A DNA stretch of 64,000 nt, taken from contig NZ_JAKILT010000024.1 in the NCBI RefSeq assembly GCF_023283535.1, forward strand, positions 1 to 64,000, in the 5' to 3' direction. Positions 18,599 to 28,567 of this stretch are shown here, one piece after another. The notes beneath the pieces are model-generated. The model searched no databases. It saw only the letters and a list, made by a program, of their open reading frames with translations, and was not told the DNA's origin. The position numbers and the translations under genes were made by a program. Within the stretch, counting starts at the first letter, position 1, and each line of letters opens with the position of its first letter. The stretch comes from Shewanella sairae. Lineage in GTDB: Bacteria; Pseudomonadota; Gammaproteobacteria; Enterobacterales; Shewanellaceae.

Positions 18599-20449
18599 GT
18601 GTTGAATAAATACCCGATGTGGAAAAACCTGATGGTGATACTCGTTATCGCCGTCGGTGCATTCTATGCGATACCAAACCTTTTCGGTGAAGACCACGCA
18701 GTTCAAGTGGTTGCCACACGAGGAGCCGAGGTCTCAGCGTCGACGATGTCGACAGTAAATGAAGTATTAAAGAGCAAAGGTATCGCTGTTAAGCGTTCTG
18801 AGCTTGAAAATGGTCAGTTGTTAGTACGTGTCAATAATGGTGAAGCACAACTTGTTGCTAAAGAAGCCATTAGTGAGGCGTTAGGCGACAAGTTCACCGT
18901 AGCATTAAACTTAGCACCAGCGGTTCCAGCATGGTTAGAAGCCATGGGTGGTTCACCAATGAAGCTAGGTTTAGACTTACGCGGTGGTGTGCACTTCTTA
19001 ATGGAAGTGGACATGGGTGAAGCGATTCGTAAGATGACCGAAGCCAAAGTCGCTGACTTCAGAACGGATTTACGAGCTGAGAGAATTCGCTACGCGGGTA
19101 TTCGCAATGGCGCCAAAGGCATCGAAATCAAATTTCGTGATGCCGAGACTTTGGCAAAAGCTGAAAGCTTCCTAAAGTCTCGTAGCAATGACATGGTCTT
19201 CGTAGACAAGACTGTTGGTGAAGACTATGTTCTTGTTGCAAATCCAAGCGAAACGTATTTACAGCAAGTTAAAGAAGAAGCACTACAACAGAACATCACT
19301 ACACTACGTAACCGTGTAAACGAGTTAGGTGTTGCTGAACCTGTAGTGCAACGTCAAGGTGCTGAACGTATTATCGTTGAGTTACCAGGTGTTCAAGATA
19401 CTGCCCGCGCAAAAGAAATTTTGAGTGCGACAGCATCGATAGAATTCCATATGGTTGACGAAAAAGCCGATGTTCAAGCTGCTATGAGCGGACGTGTTCC
19501 AGCGGGTTCAGAGCTTTACGAACGTCGTGGCGGTGGTGCTGTTGTCTTGAAGAAAGCGGTTATGTTGACCGGTGATCATATTCAAGGCGCGCAACCAAGT
19601 TTTGACGAATACAGTCGTCCACAAGTGGCAATTAACCTTGATGCTAAAGGTGGTTCGATCTTCTCTAACGTAACCAAAGATAACATTGGTTACCCAATGG
19701 CAACGCTATTTATCGAGTATAAAGATACCGGTGAAAAGAATGCTGATGGTAGCGTAAAGATGAAGAAGATTGAGGAAGTTATCTCAGTTGCTACTATTCA
19801 AGCACGTTTAGGCCGTAACTTTGTTATTACCGGTCTTGAGCATGCTGAAGCACAGAACCTAGCATTGTTACTACGTGCAGGTGCGCTAATTGCGCCAGTT
19901 TATATTGTTGAAGAACGTACTATTGGTCCAAGCCTTGGTCAGGAAAATATCGAAAACGGTATGCAAGCCATGATCTGGGGTATGGCAGTAGTGCTTATCT
20001 TTATGTTGGTTTACTACCGTGGTTTTGGTCTTATTGCTAACTTGGCCCTTACGGCTAACTTGGTGATGGTTGTTGGTGTGATGTCAATGATCCCGGGCGC
20101 GGTATTAACCTTACCAGGTATTGCCGGCATGGTATTAACCGTTGGTATGGCGGTTGACGGTAACGTACTTATTTACGAACGTATTCGTGAAGAACTGCGT
20201 AATGGTCGTAGCGTACAGCAAGCGATTCATGAAGGTTACGGCAACGCGTTCTCAACCATTGCTGATGCGAACATTACTACCTTTATGACGGCACTGATCT
20301 TATTTGCTGTCGGTACTGGTGCGGTTAAAGGTTTCGCGGTGACGCTAATGATTGGTATCGCCACTTCTATGTTTACAGCCATTGTTGGCACACGCTCAAT
20401 CGTGAATGCGATTTGGGGTGGTAAGCGCGTGAAGAAACTGTCTATTTAA
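18599..20449 (+). CDS. secD: protein translocase subunit SecD
   Basis: 616-aa SecD, which with SecF uses the proton motive force to help preprotein leave the translocon on the periplasmic side. One N-terminal membrane segment, a large periplasmic domain (about 35-440) with [16 protein letters not shown], then five membrane segments including [18 protein letters not shown], the conserved SecD/RND Asp motif. The start is GTG at 18599 (GTG TTG AAT AAA) with GAGGGCAAAGG before it; a GTG start here is common in relatives. The gap to yajC is 17 nt. Confidence 0.96.
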   Translation: MLNKYPMWKNLMVILVIAVGAFYAIPNLFGEDHAVQVVATRGAEVSASTMSTVNEVLKSKGIAVKRSELENGQLLVRVNNGEAQLVAKEAISEALGDKFTVALNLAPAVPAWLEAMGGSPMKLGLDLRGGVHFLMEVDMGEAIRKMTEAKVADFRTDLRAERIRYAGIRNGAKGIEIKFRDAETLAKAESFLKSRSNDMVFVDKTVGEDYVLVANPSETYLQQVKEEALQQNITTLRNRVNELGVAEPVVQRQGAERIIVELPGVQDTARAKEILSATASIEFHMVDEKADVQAAMSGRVPAGSELYERRGGGAVVLKKAVMLTGDHIQGAQPSFDEYSRPQVAINLDAKGGSIFSNVTKDNIGYPMATLFIEYKDTGEKNADGSVKMKKIEEVISVATIQARLGRNFVITGLEHAEAQNLALLLRAGALIAPVYIVEERTIGPSLGQENIENGMQAMIWGMAVVLIFMLVYYRGFGLIANLALTANLVMVVGVMSMIPGAVLTLPGIAGMVLTVGMAVDGNVLIYERIREELRNGRSVQQAIHEGYGNAFSTIADANITTFMTALILFAVGTGAVKGFAVTLMIGIATSMFTAIVGTRSIVNAIWGGKRVKKLSI

Positions 20450-20462
20450 GGGGACGTTGATA

Positions 20463-21410
20463 ATGTTACAAGTTTTAAATGTTAAAGGTACAGTCAACTT
20501 CCTACGCCATGCTCTTCCTATCAGTATTTTTTCTGCTGTGTTGGTACTTGGCTCAATTGCAAGTTTAGCGACTAAAGGCATTAACTGGGGCCTAGACTTT
20601 ACTGGCGGTACGGTTGTTGAGCTTGAATTCTCTAAGCCTGCAGACTTAAATGCTATTCGTAGTGATTTAGTGACTGAAGCGGTTGGCGGTGCAGTTGTAC
20701 AGAACTTCGGTTCTAGCCGTGACGTACTTATTCGTCTTCCTGTTAAAGATGACTTTAAGAGTGAAGATCAAGTTAACGACGTCATGGCTGCTGTTACTCA
20801 ACTTGATTCTGCCGTAATTCAAAAGCGTGTTGAATTTGTTGGACCACAAGTGGGTAAAGAACTTGCTGAGCAAGGCGGTCTAGCGGTTTTAGTGGCGTTA
20901 ATCTGTATTCTAATCTATGTGTCATTCCGTTTCGAATGGCGCTTAGCGTTAGGTTCAGTTGCGGCACTTGCACACGATATCATCGTTACCTTAGGTGTAT
21001 TCTCAGTATTACAACTTGAGTTTGACCTAACTGTACTCGCGGGCCTATTGACCGTTGTCGGTTACTCGCTTAACGATACCATCGTAGTATTTGACCGTAT
21101 TCGTGAAAACTTCCTCAAGCTGCGTAAGAGCTTACCGGAAGAAGTTGTGAATATTTCAATTACCCAAACCATGAGCCGTACCATTATTACGACGGGTACA
21201 ACTTTGGTTGTGGTTGTTGCGCTGTTCCTTAAAGGCGGCACCATGATTCATGGCTTCGCAACAGCATTGCTAATGGGTATTTTTGTCGGTACTTTTTCTT
21301 CAATCTACGTTGCGAGTTTCTTAGCAATCAAACTAGGTATCAATCGTGAACACATGATGCCTGTAGAAATTGAAAAAGAAGGCGCAGATCAAGATGCGCT
21401 GATGCCTTAG
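20463..21410 (+). CDS. secF: protein translocase subunit SecF
   Basis: 315-aa partner of SecD with six membrane segments and a short periplasmic domain. Diagnostic segments are GLDFTGGTVVELEF and GYSLNDTIVVFDRIRENF. ATG 20463 is preferred over an in-frame TTG at 20457; AAGGGG lies about 10 nt upstream. It begins 13 nt after secD. The C-terminus is acidic (EIEKEGADQDALMP). A terminator follows at 21427. Confidence 0.96.
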   Translation: MLQVLNVKGTVNFLRHALPISIFSAVLVLGSIASLATKGINWGLDFTGGTVVELEFSKPADLNAIRSDLVTEAVGGAVVQNFGSSRDVLIRLPVKDDFKSEDQVNDVMAAVTQLDSAVIQKRVEFVGPQVGKELAEQGGLAVLVALICILIYVSFRFEWRLALGSVAALAHDIIVTLGVFSVLQLEFDLTVLAGLLTVVGYSLNDTIVVFDRIRENFLKLRKSLPEEVVNISITQTMSRTIITTGTTLVVVVALFLKGGTMIHGFATALLMGIFVGTFSSIYVASFLAIKLGINREHMMPVEIEKEGADQDALMP

Positions 21411-21426
21411 TGATAGGGCATTAATG

Positions 21427-21453
21427 AAAAGCCACCACAAGGTGGCTTTTTTT
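21427..21453 (+). terminator. terminator of the tgt-yajC-secDF unit
   Basis: AAAAGCCACC-ACAA-GGTGGCTTTTTTT: 7-bp GC-rich stem and T7, 17 nt after secF. Confidence 0.92.
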
Positions 21454-21666
21454 ATGCCTGTAATATTCTTGAGCAAATGGTTTTGTTAGCTTAAAAAACT
21501 ATTAAAATAGACTTAACTGGGCTGAGTGTGCTGTTCGAAAAAACAGCGCTCGACAGGCTAGATAGTTTAGCAGTAGCATGGAACTCTATTTTAACATCAT
21601 CTTATTAATGAGAGTTCGGTGCCGACTTTAGGTGAGCCAGTAGAGCAAATAGCAGTAGGAAGTCAA

Positions 21667-21984
21667 ATGGAAGAGCAAACACGTTTAGTGGCAACAGGAA
21701 ATTTGCTAGAAGCTCATACTTGGAAAGGTATGTTAGAATCTTGCGGTGTGCAAGTAGAGATTAAAGGCGAAGCCTTGCTAGGTGGTGTTGGTGAACTGCC
21801 TACAGGACTGCAAAACGTGGAGTTATGGGTTGCTGAGAGTCAATATGATTTAGCTAAAACCCAAATGGCATCTTTAAATGTGCAGTGTCCACAGTGGAAG
21901 TGTGTAAGCTGTCATGAAGTCAATGAATCGAGTTTCGAGCTTTGCTGGAATTGCAGTGCCGAACGCAGTGAGAAATACAGTTAA
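21667..21984 (+). CDS. DUF2007 protein with C-terminal zinc ribbon
   Basis: 105 aa. Residues about 5-70 match the DUF2007 'putative signal-transducing' domain (LVATGNLLEAHTWKGMLES, and LWVAESQYDLAKT). The C-terminal third carries two CxxC pairs (CVSC and CWNC) spaced 13 residues apart, a zinc-ribbon pattern. The function of the family is not established. ATG 21667 with AGGAAG upstream is chosen over GTG 21619 because the domain begins just after it. The stop TAA shares its last A with the ATG of the rhodanese gene, so the two are coupled. Confidence 0.85.
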   Translation: MEEQTRLVATGNLLEAHTWKGMLESCGVQVEIKGEALLGGVGELPTGLQNVELWVAESQYDLAKTQMASLNVQCPQWKCVSCHEVNESSFELCWNCSAERSEKYS

Positions 21985-22343
21985 TGCAACATAATCCCGC
22001 ATTTTTAGCGTTAGTAGAAAGTATTTTACCTCTGGTTACCGAGGTCAATGTAGAACAGTACCAATCAATGTCAGGCTGGACATTACTTGATGTTCGAGAA
22101 GACTCTGAGTGGCAAAAAGGCCATTTACCTAAAGCTCAACATCTTGGCCGCGGTATTATAGAGCGAGACATTGAAACGCTTTATCCTGAAAAAGACACAC
22201 CTTTAGTTTTATATTGTGGTGGTGGTTATCGTTCAGCGTTAGCGGCAAATAACCTTCAGGTTATGGGATATACCAAAGTGGTCTCCTTAGCGGGTGGTTA
22301 TAAAGCTTGGCTTGAGCGACAATTGCCGATTGAAAACGACTAA
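21984..22343 (+). CDS. single-domain rhodanese-like sulfurtransferase
   Basis: 119-aa cytoplasmic protein with one rhodanese domain: LLDVREDSEWQKGHLPKA, active-site loop YCGGGYRSAL with catalytic Cys at about residue 76, and VVSLAGGYKAW at the end. It would carry a persulfide for sulfur transfer; the acceptor is unknown. It overlaps the DUF2007 gene by one nucleotide and is followed by the siroheme gene after 54 nt, so a sulfur/siroheme context is plausible but not proven. Confidence 0.9.
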   Translation: MQHNPAFLALVESILPLVTEVNVEQYQSMSGWTLLDVREDSEWQKGHLPKAQHLGRGIIERDIETLYPEKDTPLVLYCGGGYRSALAANNLQVMGYTKVVSLAGGYKAWLERQLPIEND

Positions 22344-22397
22344 GCTACTGTATTAGTCGATTAACCTCGCTATTATTCGCAAAGGTGTAAGTGTTTA

Positions 22398-23309
22398 ATG
22401 CAATATTTTCCGCTGTTTGTCGATACACAATCACTTCAAGTTCTGGTTATTGGCGCTGGCGATGTTGCTAGTCGTAAATTAGATTTACTTAGCCGCACTC
22501 AAGCACAGATTAACGTGATTGCAATGGAAGCGTGTCAGGACACCCTTAATTATGCAGAGCAAGGCCGTATTTCGCTTGAACTGCGCGCTGTGACTGAAGC
22601 TGATATTAATGGAGTCGATTTATTATATCTTTGCACCGCCGATACCGCGCTTAATGAGCAGCTAGCTATTTTCGCAAAACAGCAAGGTATTTGGGCTAAC
22701 GTTGTTGATAATCCTAAGTTCTGCCGTTTTATAACGCCTTCAATTGTCGATCGCGGTCGTTTGCAGATCGCTATAAGTACAGCAGGCGCTGCGCCGGTTT
22801 ATGCTAGAGAATTACGTGCTCGTTTAGAATCTTGGCTTCCACAGTCGTTAAATCCGTTATTTGATTTTATTGCTGAGCGCCGTGAAGAGGTGCAGCAGCG
22901 ACTACCGGTATTTAAGCAAAGACGCGTATTTTGGGAACAGTTCTTTAGTCGCAATGATTCCCGCTTTGATGCCGATACGCTAAGCCATTATGACGCCAGT
23001 TTTGCTATGCAAGCACAGCAGGGTGAGCTTTTATTGATTGATTCGGGTACTGCACCTGAATTACTGCCAATAGGTGCTATGCCATATCTACAAAAAATAG
23101 AAGTCACCTTTTCTCGAGCGTCAGTGCCGTTTGCGCTTAATGAGATCTTAAGACGCGACGCAAGCTATAGTGACGACTATGATGAATCAACAATTGCCGA
23201 GTTACTGGCAAAAGGAGAGTCATGCCTAGTGTATGGTGACACCGCTGAGATCACGCATTTAATGAAGCTATTTCCCGCAGCAAAACATCTGCAGGCAGGA
23301 AGTTTTTAA
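22398..23309 (+). CDS. precorrin-2 dehydrogenase / sirohydrochlorin ferrochelatase (CysG N-terminal type)
   Basis: 303-aa Met8p/CysG-N type enzyme for the last steps of siroheme synthesis, the cofactor of sulfite and nitrite reductases. The Rossmann segment VLVIGAGDVASRKLDLL lies at residues 15-31, followed by CTADTALN, ANVVDNPKFCRFITPSIVDRG and the catalytic region AISTAGAAPVYARELRARLE. The SAM methyltransferase half of CysG is absent, so CobA must be encoded elsewhere. The C-terminal 100 residues are longer than in minimal Met8p proteins. Confidence 0.9.
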   Translation: MQYFPLFVDTQSLQVLVIGAGDVASRKLDLLSRTQAQINVIAMEACQDTLNYAEQGRISLELRAVTEADINGVDLLYLCTADTALNEQLAIFAKQQGIWANVVDNPKFCRFITPSIVDRGRLQIAISTAGAAPVYARELRARLESWLPQSLNPLFDFIAERREEVQQRLPVFKQRRVFWEQFFSRNDSRFDADTLSHYDASFAMQAQQGELLLIDSGTAPELLPIGAMPYLQKIEVTFSRASVPFALNEILRRDASYSDDYDESTIAELLAKGESCLVYGDTAEITHLMKLFPAAKHLQAGSF

Positions 23310-23408
23310 TTCTGCTTATTCAGCTGATTTACTTTTTAGTGGCGTGATCATGTGTTGCGCCAGTAAATTGAGGTAAACTTGGCGCAAATTCTATTGTGAA
23401 CATCACTC

Positions 23409-23957
23409 ATGGCTAAGAAAGCTACCGTATTTAAAATCGCTATCCAAATCGCCGATATGGACCGTGGCTATTATCAAGACCATCAATTAACGGTTGCTCA
23501 GCATCCATCAGAAACCGATGAACGCATGATGGTAAGGCTCCTTGCTTTTGCTATGAACGCCAGTGATTCACTGACGTTTAGTAAAGGACTGTGCGTCGAT
23601 GACGAGCCAGAGCTTTGGGATAAGTCATTATCAGATGAAATTAACCTATGGGTTGAGTTCGGCCAAAGCGATGAGAAATGGCTGCGTAAAGCTTGCGGCC
23701 GTGCAAAACAAGTGCAGCTTATTACCTATGGCGGCCGTAGTGTGCCGATTTGGTGGAAGCAAAATGAACCGCTACTTGAGCGTTATAGCAACCTAACAAT
23801 TTGGAACATCCCTGAAGAAGCAGTTAAAGCAATGGGGCAGTTGGTGGGACGTAATATGTCGCTGCAGTTTAACATTTGTGAAGGGCAGATCTGGATCTCA
23901 GATAATGATAACTCGGTACTTGTAGAGCCTGAGTTACTTAAGGGCGTGCAGGAATAG
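23409..23957 (+). CDS. yaeQ: YaeQ family protein
   Basis: 182-aa cytoplasmic protein that matches the YaeQ family along its whole length (MAKKATVFKIAIQIADMDR, then DERMMVRLLAFAMNA and ITYGGRSVPIWW). The fold resembles PD-(D/E)XK nucleases (family knowledge), but no activity is established; E. coli YaeQ was first noted as a multicopy substitute for RfaH. Single gene after the siroheme gene with 99 nt between; convergent with cstA across a terminator. Confidence 0.92.
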   Translation: MAKKATVFKIAIQIADMDRGYYQDHQLTVAQHPSETDERMMVRLLAFAMNASDSLTFSKGLCVDDEPELWDKSLSDEINLWVEFGQSDEKWLRKACGRAKQVQLITYGGRSVPIWWKQNEPLLERYSNLTIWNIPEEAVKAMGQLVGRNMSLQFNICEGQIWISDNDNSVLVEPELLKGVQE

Positions 23958-24014
23958 CACTTTAGCTAATTGAACAACTCAGCATATTTTAGTTGGGTGC
24001 ACCTGAATGCAAAT

Positions 24015-24045
24015 TAAAAAAGCCAGTCAAATGACTGGCTTTTTA
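24015..24045. terminator. bidirectional terminator between yaeQ and CstA gene
   Basis: TAAAAAAGCCAGTCA-AA-TGACTGGCTTTTTAG: 9-bp perfect stem with A and T runs on both sides, located between convergent genes. Confidence 0.92.
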
Positions 24046-24063
24046 GTGGGTCTAGATTGGTAA

Positions 24064-25503
24064 TTAGGCTTCTTCAGCAGCTGACTCTATGTCGCCTTTG
24101 CCTTTAGTCTTAACCATAATCAGCGCGGTCACAATCAAGGTCGATACTACACCCGCCACTGTAGAGAGCGTCATTGGCAAACCTGCACCAAGCGTTGGTG
24201 AGCTTAATAGGAAGCTAATCACTACTGTGGTCATAAACATGGCCGGAATCGTACAGATCCAATGGAACTTGTTTAGACGCAGTAAGTAAGCTGATGCTGT
24301 CCATAACATCATTACCGCAGTCGCTTGGTTTGCGACGCCGAAGTAGCGCCAAATCACACCAAAGTCCACTTGAGTCAATACTGCGCCAGCTGCAAACAAT
24401 GGTATTGCAAACATTAAGCGCTTTGGTAGCTCAGTTTGTGGCATTTTGAAGAACTCAGCTAGAATCAGGCGCGCACTACGGAACGCGGTGTCACCAGAAG
24501 TGATAGGCAATACGATTACACCTAAAACTGCGAGGAAACCACCTACAGCGCCTAGAAGTCCTGTAGAAGCTTCATAAACTACGTTTGCAGGGTTGCCCGC
24601 CATACCCGCGTTTAGACCTTCAACACCACCAAAGAATGACAATGCGATAGCACACCAGATCAGTGCGATAATACCTTCACCGATCATGGCACCAAAGAAC
24701 ACGAAACGGCCATTTGATTCGTTTTCAACACAACGTGCCATCAATGGTGACTGAGTTGCGTGGAAACCTGAGATTGCACCACAAGCAATGGTGATAAATA
24801 GGGCTGGCCAAAGAGGCATATCATTTGGATTAAGATTTGTCAGGAAGTCGCCGATTTCTACACCTGGCAGTAAGCTGTGCTCGCTTGATACGATTAAAGC
24901 GATGGTTAAGCCCACAGACATGAATACTAATAGTGCGCCAAAGAATGGGTATAGACGGCCAATGATCTTGTCTACAGGTACGATAGTCGCAATTAAGTAG
25001 TAGCAGAAAATGATACCGACAAAAATACTCACATCCCAACCTGTTAGCTTACCGAGTAGGCCCGCTGGAGCAGAGATAAATACCACACCAACAAGTAGCA
25101 GTAGGATAATGGCAAATACGTTCATAAAGTGCTTCGCGCCTTTACCTAAGTATTTTCCCGCAAGACTTGGTACAGACTCACCATTGTTGCGTACAGACAA
25201 CATACCAGAGAAGTAGTCGTGGACCGCACCAGCGAAGATACAACCTAGCACAATCCATAGCATTGCTGCTGGTCCGTAAAGCGCACCCAAGATTGGACCA
25301 AAGATTGGACCGACACCTGCAATATTTAATAGCTGAATTAAGTACACTTTACCTTTTGACATGGGGACATAGTCAACACCATCTGTTTTGGTAAAAGCAG
25401 GGGTTTGGCGCTTGGCATTGATGCCGAAAACTTTTTCAACAAATGCACCATAGATAAAGTAACCACCGATCAATAGACCGACGCAAAGGAAAAACCACGA
25501 CAT
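24064..25503 (-). CDS. CstA-family carbon starvation / pyruvate transporter
   Basis: 479-aa inner-membrane protein with about 13 hydrophobic segments. Family motifs include QLLNIAGVGPIFGPILGALYG (seen near residues 55-75), GAVHDYFSGMLSVRNNGES and the SGDTAFRSARL region. This is the short CstA form; CstA and BtsT import pyruvate or peptides (family knowledge). ATG 25503 follows GGAGAGTGTTCATT, better than the GTG three codons upstream. It lies 135 nt downstream of a LytTR regulator and LytS-type kinase gene pair, the arrangement in which such kinases sense pyruvate and switch on the transporter, so it is probably their target. Confidence 0.92.
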   Translation of the reverse strand: MSWFFLCVGLLIGGYFIYGAFVEKVFGINAKRQTPAFTKTDGVDYVPMSKGKVYLIQLLNIAGVGPIFGPILGALYGPAAMLWIVLGCIFAGAVHDYFSGMLSVRNNGESVPSLAGKYLGKGAKHFMNVFAIILLLLVGVVFISAPAGLLGKLTGWDVSIFVGIIFCYYLIATIVPVDKIIGRLYPFFGALLVFMSVGLTIALIVSSEHSLLPGVEIGDFLTNLNPNDMPLWPALFITIACGAISGFHATQSPLMARCVENESNGRFVFFGAMIGEGIIALIWCAIALSFFGGVEGLNAGMAGNPANVVYEASTGLLGAVGGFLAVLGVIVLPITSGDTAFRSARLILAEFFKMPQTELPKRLMFAIPLFAAGAVLTQVDFGVIWRYFGVANQATAVMMLWTASAYLLRLNKFHWICTIPAMFMTTVVISFLLSSPTLGAGLPMTLSTVAGVVSTLIVTALIMVKTKGKGDIESAAEEA

Positions 25504-25592
25504 AATGAACACTCTCCAATCTTATAATGGTCGGGAGTGTAAACATATTTATTTAGTGGGAAAGCGGCAAATAGCTAAGCGGTCAAATAACC

Positions 25593-25618
25593 AAGGTCAG
25601 TGGCAACATACTGACCTT
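25593..25618 (-). promoter_or_regulatory. hairpin between regulator gene and CstA gene
   Basis: AAGGTCAGT-(GGCAACAT)-ACTGACCTT, a perfect 9-bp stem in the 135-nt gap. On the minus strand it is followed by GGTTATTTG, only a weak T tract. It may be an attenuating terminator of the kinase-regulator transcript or part of the CstA promoter region. Function inferred from position only. Confidence 0.5.
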
Positions 25619-25637
25619 AGCGGTTATCCATTTTTCC

Positions 25638-26348
25638 TTAGAGGAAGCCAAACAGCTGTTTTAGCTGCTTTAAGTAACGCCTAGATACGGGAACTTTTGC
25701 ACCAGAGCGAGTGGTTACCTCTGCGCCACCCTCTTGAATTTCAATTTCAGCAATCGCGGTGGGAGCAATTAAATACTGCCTGTGACAATAGATAAGTGAG
25801 GTTTTTTCTGCTAACACCCTTAATGTCATATGTGTGTGTACTTGCTCATTCTTAGTTGCCACATGGACACCACTAACATCGCTATAGACATATTGCACGG
25901 CTTCTGTTGCGATAACTTTTAATTTGTTGCCACTAAAACAAGGGATATGAGCAAGTTTTTCTGTGGCTATTGGCGTTAACACCTTAGGCGTTAAATCTTT
26001 ACGCAGTCTGGCAATGGTATTGGCAAAACGCTTGTCATCGATGGGTTTTAATAGGTAGTCAAAAGCCTGCTTTTCAAAGGCTGTGATCGCATATTCATCA
26101 AACGCTGTTACAAAGACAATGCGCGGTAAGTCATCGGGATCCAGCATAGCCGCTAATTCAAGCCCCGATATTTTTGGCATTTGTATGTCTAAAAATATCA
26201 GCTGTGGCTTTAATTTAGTGATTGCTTGGATGGCTTCAACGGCATTACTGCACTGAGCAACAATTTCGATATCGGGTTCTTGCTCCAGTAACATGGCTAT
26301 TTCATCTCTGGCGTAAGGTTCATCGTCAATAATAATGCAAGTAATCAA
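25638..26348 (-). CDS. LytTR-family response regulator
   Basis: 236 aa. The N-terminal receiver (residues 1-120) has the acidic pair in IIDDEP, the phospho-acceptor Asp in LIFLDIQMP (about residue 54) and lysine in LLKPID. The C-terminal LytTR DNA-binding domain (about 140-236) ends in VSRRYLKQLKQLFGF. This architecture is that of BtsR/YpdB. The ATG overlaps the stop of the kinase gene by four nucleotides (ATGA), so the pair is translationally coupled. Likely target: the CstA gene just downstream. Confidence 0.93.
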   Translation of the reverse strand: MITCIIIDDEPYARDEIAMLLEQEPDIEIVAQCSNAVEAIQAITKLKPQLIFLDIQMPKISGLELAAMLDPDDLPRIVFVTAFDEYAITAFEKQAFDYLLKPIDDKRFANTIARLRKDLTPKVLTPIATEKLAHIPCFSGNKLKVIATEAVQYVYSDVSGVHVATKNEQVHTHMTLRVLAEKTSLIYCHRQYLIAPTAIAEIEIQEGGAEVTTRSGAKVPVSRRYLKQLKQLFGFL

Positions 26349-28024
26349 ACGTTAGCCTCCAAGATGGGGAGATGAATATTGACCTTAGTATAGTCGCCGG
26401 GCTTAAAGTCGATAGCGACGCCGAACTGGCTGCCAAACATATTTTGAATACGCTTATCGACAATATTCATCCCTAATCCTTCGCTTTGTGCTTTAGGTTG
26501 GTAAAGGCCGGCATTGTCAGTAACGGATAATCGTATCGAGGCATCAGCTAATTGCTCGCCTCTAACCGTTATTACCCCAGGTTCTAACATATTGGATGTA
26601 CCGTGTTTAACCGCATTTTCAATAATGGGCTGTAGAGTAAAAGCAGGTAATTTAAAGTGTAATAAATTATCCGGTATTTCGATAATGACGGTGAGTTTGT
26701 CAATAAAGCGCGCTTTTTCAATGGTGAGATAAGAATCGATATGCTCTAGTTCATCAGCCAGTGTAACCAACCCTGTCGTGCGTTTTAAGTTGATCCGTAA
26801 AAACTGAGATAAGTTTTGGATTAGTTGCCGCGCAGTATTGGGATCGCGGCGAATAATTGCAGCAATTGTGTTAAGAGCATTAAATAAAAAGTGTGGATTC
26901 ACCTGCGCCTGCAACAGCTTTAATTCGGCTTGGGTCAGCAAGTTTTGCTGTGCTGCGAATCGACCATATAAAATTTGGTTCGACAGCAGGCGACCTAAAC
27001 CTTCACCTAAGCTGCGATTGATATTCAGAAACAGTTTCTTTTTCGGCTCATACAGTTTAATTGTGCCAATAACCTCTGCATCAGAACGAAGTGGGATCAC
27101 TAAACATGATCCTAAGCGGCAATCATTTGAGATAGAGCATGAGTAGGGCATGTTAACGCCGTCTGCGAACATAACTTTGTCTTGTTCTATGGCATCTTGG
27201 GTTAATTGCGAAGAAATCGGTGTACCCGCAATATGGTGGTCGTCACCGATGCCGCAAAATGCCAATAGTTTTTCAGTATCAGTAATCGCCACCGCGCCCA
27301 CTTGAGTTTCTTGTTTGACGATTTTTACCACCTGCATGCAGCTTTCTTCATTAAAGCCGGTCGACAGTATTCCCACACTGCGCTCAGCAATACGCAGTGA
27401 CTGAGTTGAAAATACCGATGACATTTTGTCATACATGGCTTTTTGGTCGCGAATAATGCTCATAAATAGCGCCGCACCAATAGAGTTAATCACTAGCATA
27501 GGCAGAGCGATTTGCTGGACTAATAGCCAAGCATCGTCAAAGGGTTTCGCAACTGAGACAATCACCAGCATTTGCATAATTTCGGCGATAAAAGTGATGA
27601 TGCAAACCATTAGCGGTGAGTAGATTAACTCTTGCTGACCAATACGGCGTAAATAATAACTAAATAACCCGGCCGATAAGCCTTCAAGGGTTGTCGAAAT
27701 AGCGCAAGCGAGATCGGTAAAACCGCCCATACTGTAGCGATGTAAACCTCCGGTTAAGCCAACTAAAAAACCTGTGATGGGACCACCTAGAAGTCCCCCT
27801 AAAACAGCACCCATCGCTCGGGTGTTTGCAATGGCGTCATTGGTTTGTTCGCCGAAATAAGTCGCCATGATGCAAAAACTTGAAAAGATAAAGTAGATAT
27901 AGATTTTATGGGGCAGGCGAGTCGCTGCTTCGGTAAATAGCTTAAATAATGGTGTTTTACTCACTAGATAAACGATCACCATATAAAGGCTCATTTGTTG
28001 AGTTAGCAGTAAAATTAGTGACAT
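26345..28024 (-). CDS. LytS/BtsS-type sensor histidine kinase
   Basis: About 559 aa. Six or so N-terminal membrane segments form the 5TMR-LYT sensor (MSLILLLTQQMSLYMVIVYL at the start; GAVLGGLLGGPITGFLVG inside). A GAF-like domain lies at about 215-340. The histidine kinase follows with phospho-acceptor His in QVNPHFLFNALNT, N-box PIIENAVKHG and a GLGMNIVDKR glycine box. The family senses pyruvate or cell-wall signals. The frame opens at TTG 28075, but ATG 28024 is chosen because it gives the standard LytS N-terminus; the SD is poor. First gene of the kinase-regulator-CstA unit. Confidence 0.92.
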   Translation of the reverse strand: MSLILLLTQQMSLYMVIVYLVSKTPLFKLFTEAATRLPHKIYIYFIFSSFCIMATYFGEQTNDAIANTRAMGAVLGGLLGGPITGFLVGLTGGLHRYSMGGFTDLACAISTTLEGLSAGLFSYYLRRIGQQELIYSPLMVCIITFIAEIMQMLVIVSVAKPFDDAWLLVQQIALPMLVINSIGAALFMSIIRDQKAMYDKMSSVFSTQSLRIAERSVGILSTGFNEESCMQVVKIVKQETQVGAVAITDTEKLLAFCGIGDDHHIAGTPISSQLTQDAIEQDKVMFADGVNMPYSCSISNDCRLGSCLVIPLRSDAEVIGTIKLYEPKKKLFLNINRSLGEGLGRLLSNQILYGRFAAQQNLLTQAELKLLQAQVNPHFLFNALNTIAAIIRRDPNTARQLIQNLSQFLRINLKRTTGLVTLADELEHIDSYLTIEKARFIDKLTVIIEIPDNLLHFKLPAFTLQPIIENAVKHGTSNMLEPGVITVRGEQLADASIRLSVTDNAGLYQPKAQSEGLGMNIVDKRIQNMFGSQFGVAIDFKPGDYTKVNIHLPILEANV

Positions 28025-28258
28025 CAGAGGCTCATAGTCATGCCTTGCTGGTGCTATCGCCTTAGATACTGGCAAGTCATAGCATGCAGGTGAGTTTAAT
28101 TCGGTTAGCTAATATTATGCGTTTAGCCAAAATCTGCCTACGAAATTTTAGCAAGAATAGTGCGACTGCTAAGCAGATCAAAGTTTTGTGGTAATAGATA
28201 GCGTATAACATGCTTAATATATGCGGGTTAGTATGTGCAGAGTAAGGATAGATAAAGT

Positions 28259-28501
28259 ATGTCAGAGTCAGTTCATGGTCATCAAGTGATGGAGCTTATG
28301 CTCGCACAGGGTCAATCAATAACAAAACAAGCGTTAAAGCAGTTAATGCAGACCACTTTCGGTGAGCAAGCGTATTATCACACGTGTTCAGCTTCAGAGA
28401 TGAATGCAGACGAGTTGATTGAATTTTTAGAAAACAAAGGCAAATTTATTCATTCAGAAGCGGGCATTGAAACCGCGGCTGATAGAATTTGTAATCACTA
28501 A
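28259..28501 (+). CDS. yecH: YecH family metal-binding protein
   Basis: 80-aa protein matching the YecH/DUF2492 family along its length: VHGHQVMELM at the start, FGEQAYYHTCSASEMNADELIEFL in the middle (in two parts), then GKF and a final ICNH. The conserved His and Cys residues (HGH, HTC, C-x-H end) suggest metal binding. The role is unknown. Single gene; upstream of it is the divergent kinase gene, 235 nt away. Confidence 0.92.
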   Translation: MSESVHGHQVMELMLAQGQSITKQALKQLMQTTFGEQAYYHTCSASEMNADELIEFLENKGKFIHSEAGIETAADRICNH

Positions 28502-28520
28502 TTTTGTGATTGAATTAATG

Positions 28521-28552
28521 CTAAAAAAGCCTGCACTGCAGGCTTTTTTAGC
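28521..28552. terminator. bidirectional terminator after yecH
   Basis: CTAAAAAAGCCTGCA-CTGCAGGCTTTTTTAG: near-perfect palindrome with T6 on either strand, between convergent yecH and the PilZ gene. Confidence 0.93.
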
Positions 28553-28567
28553 ATCATATAAGGGTGT

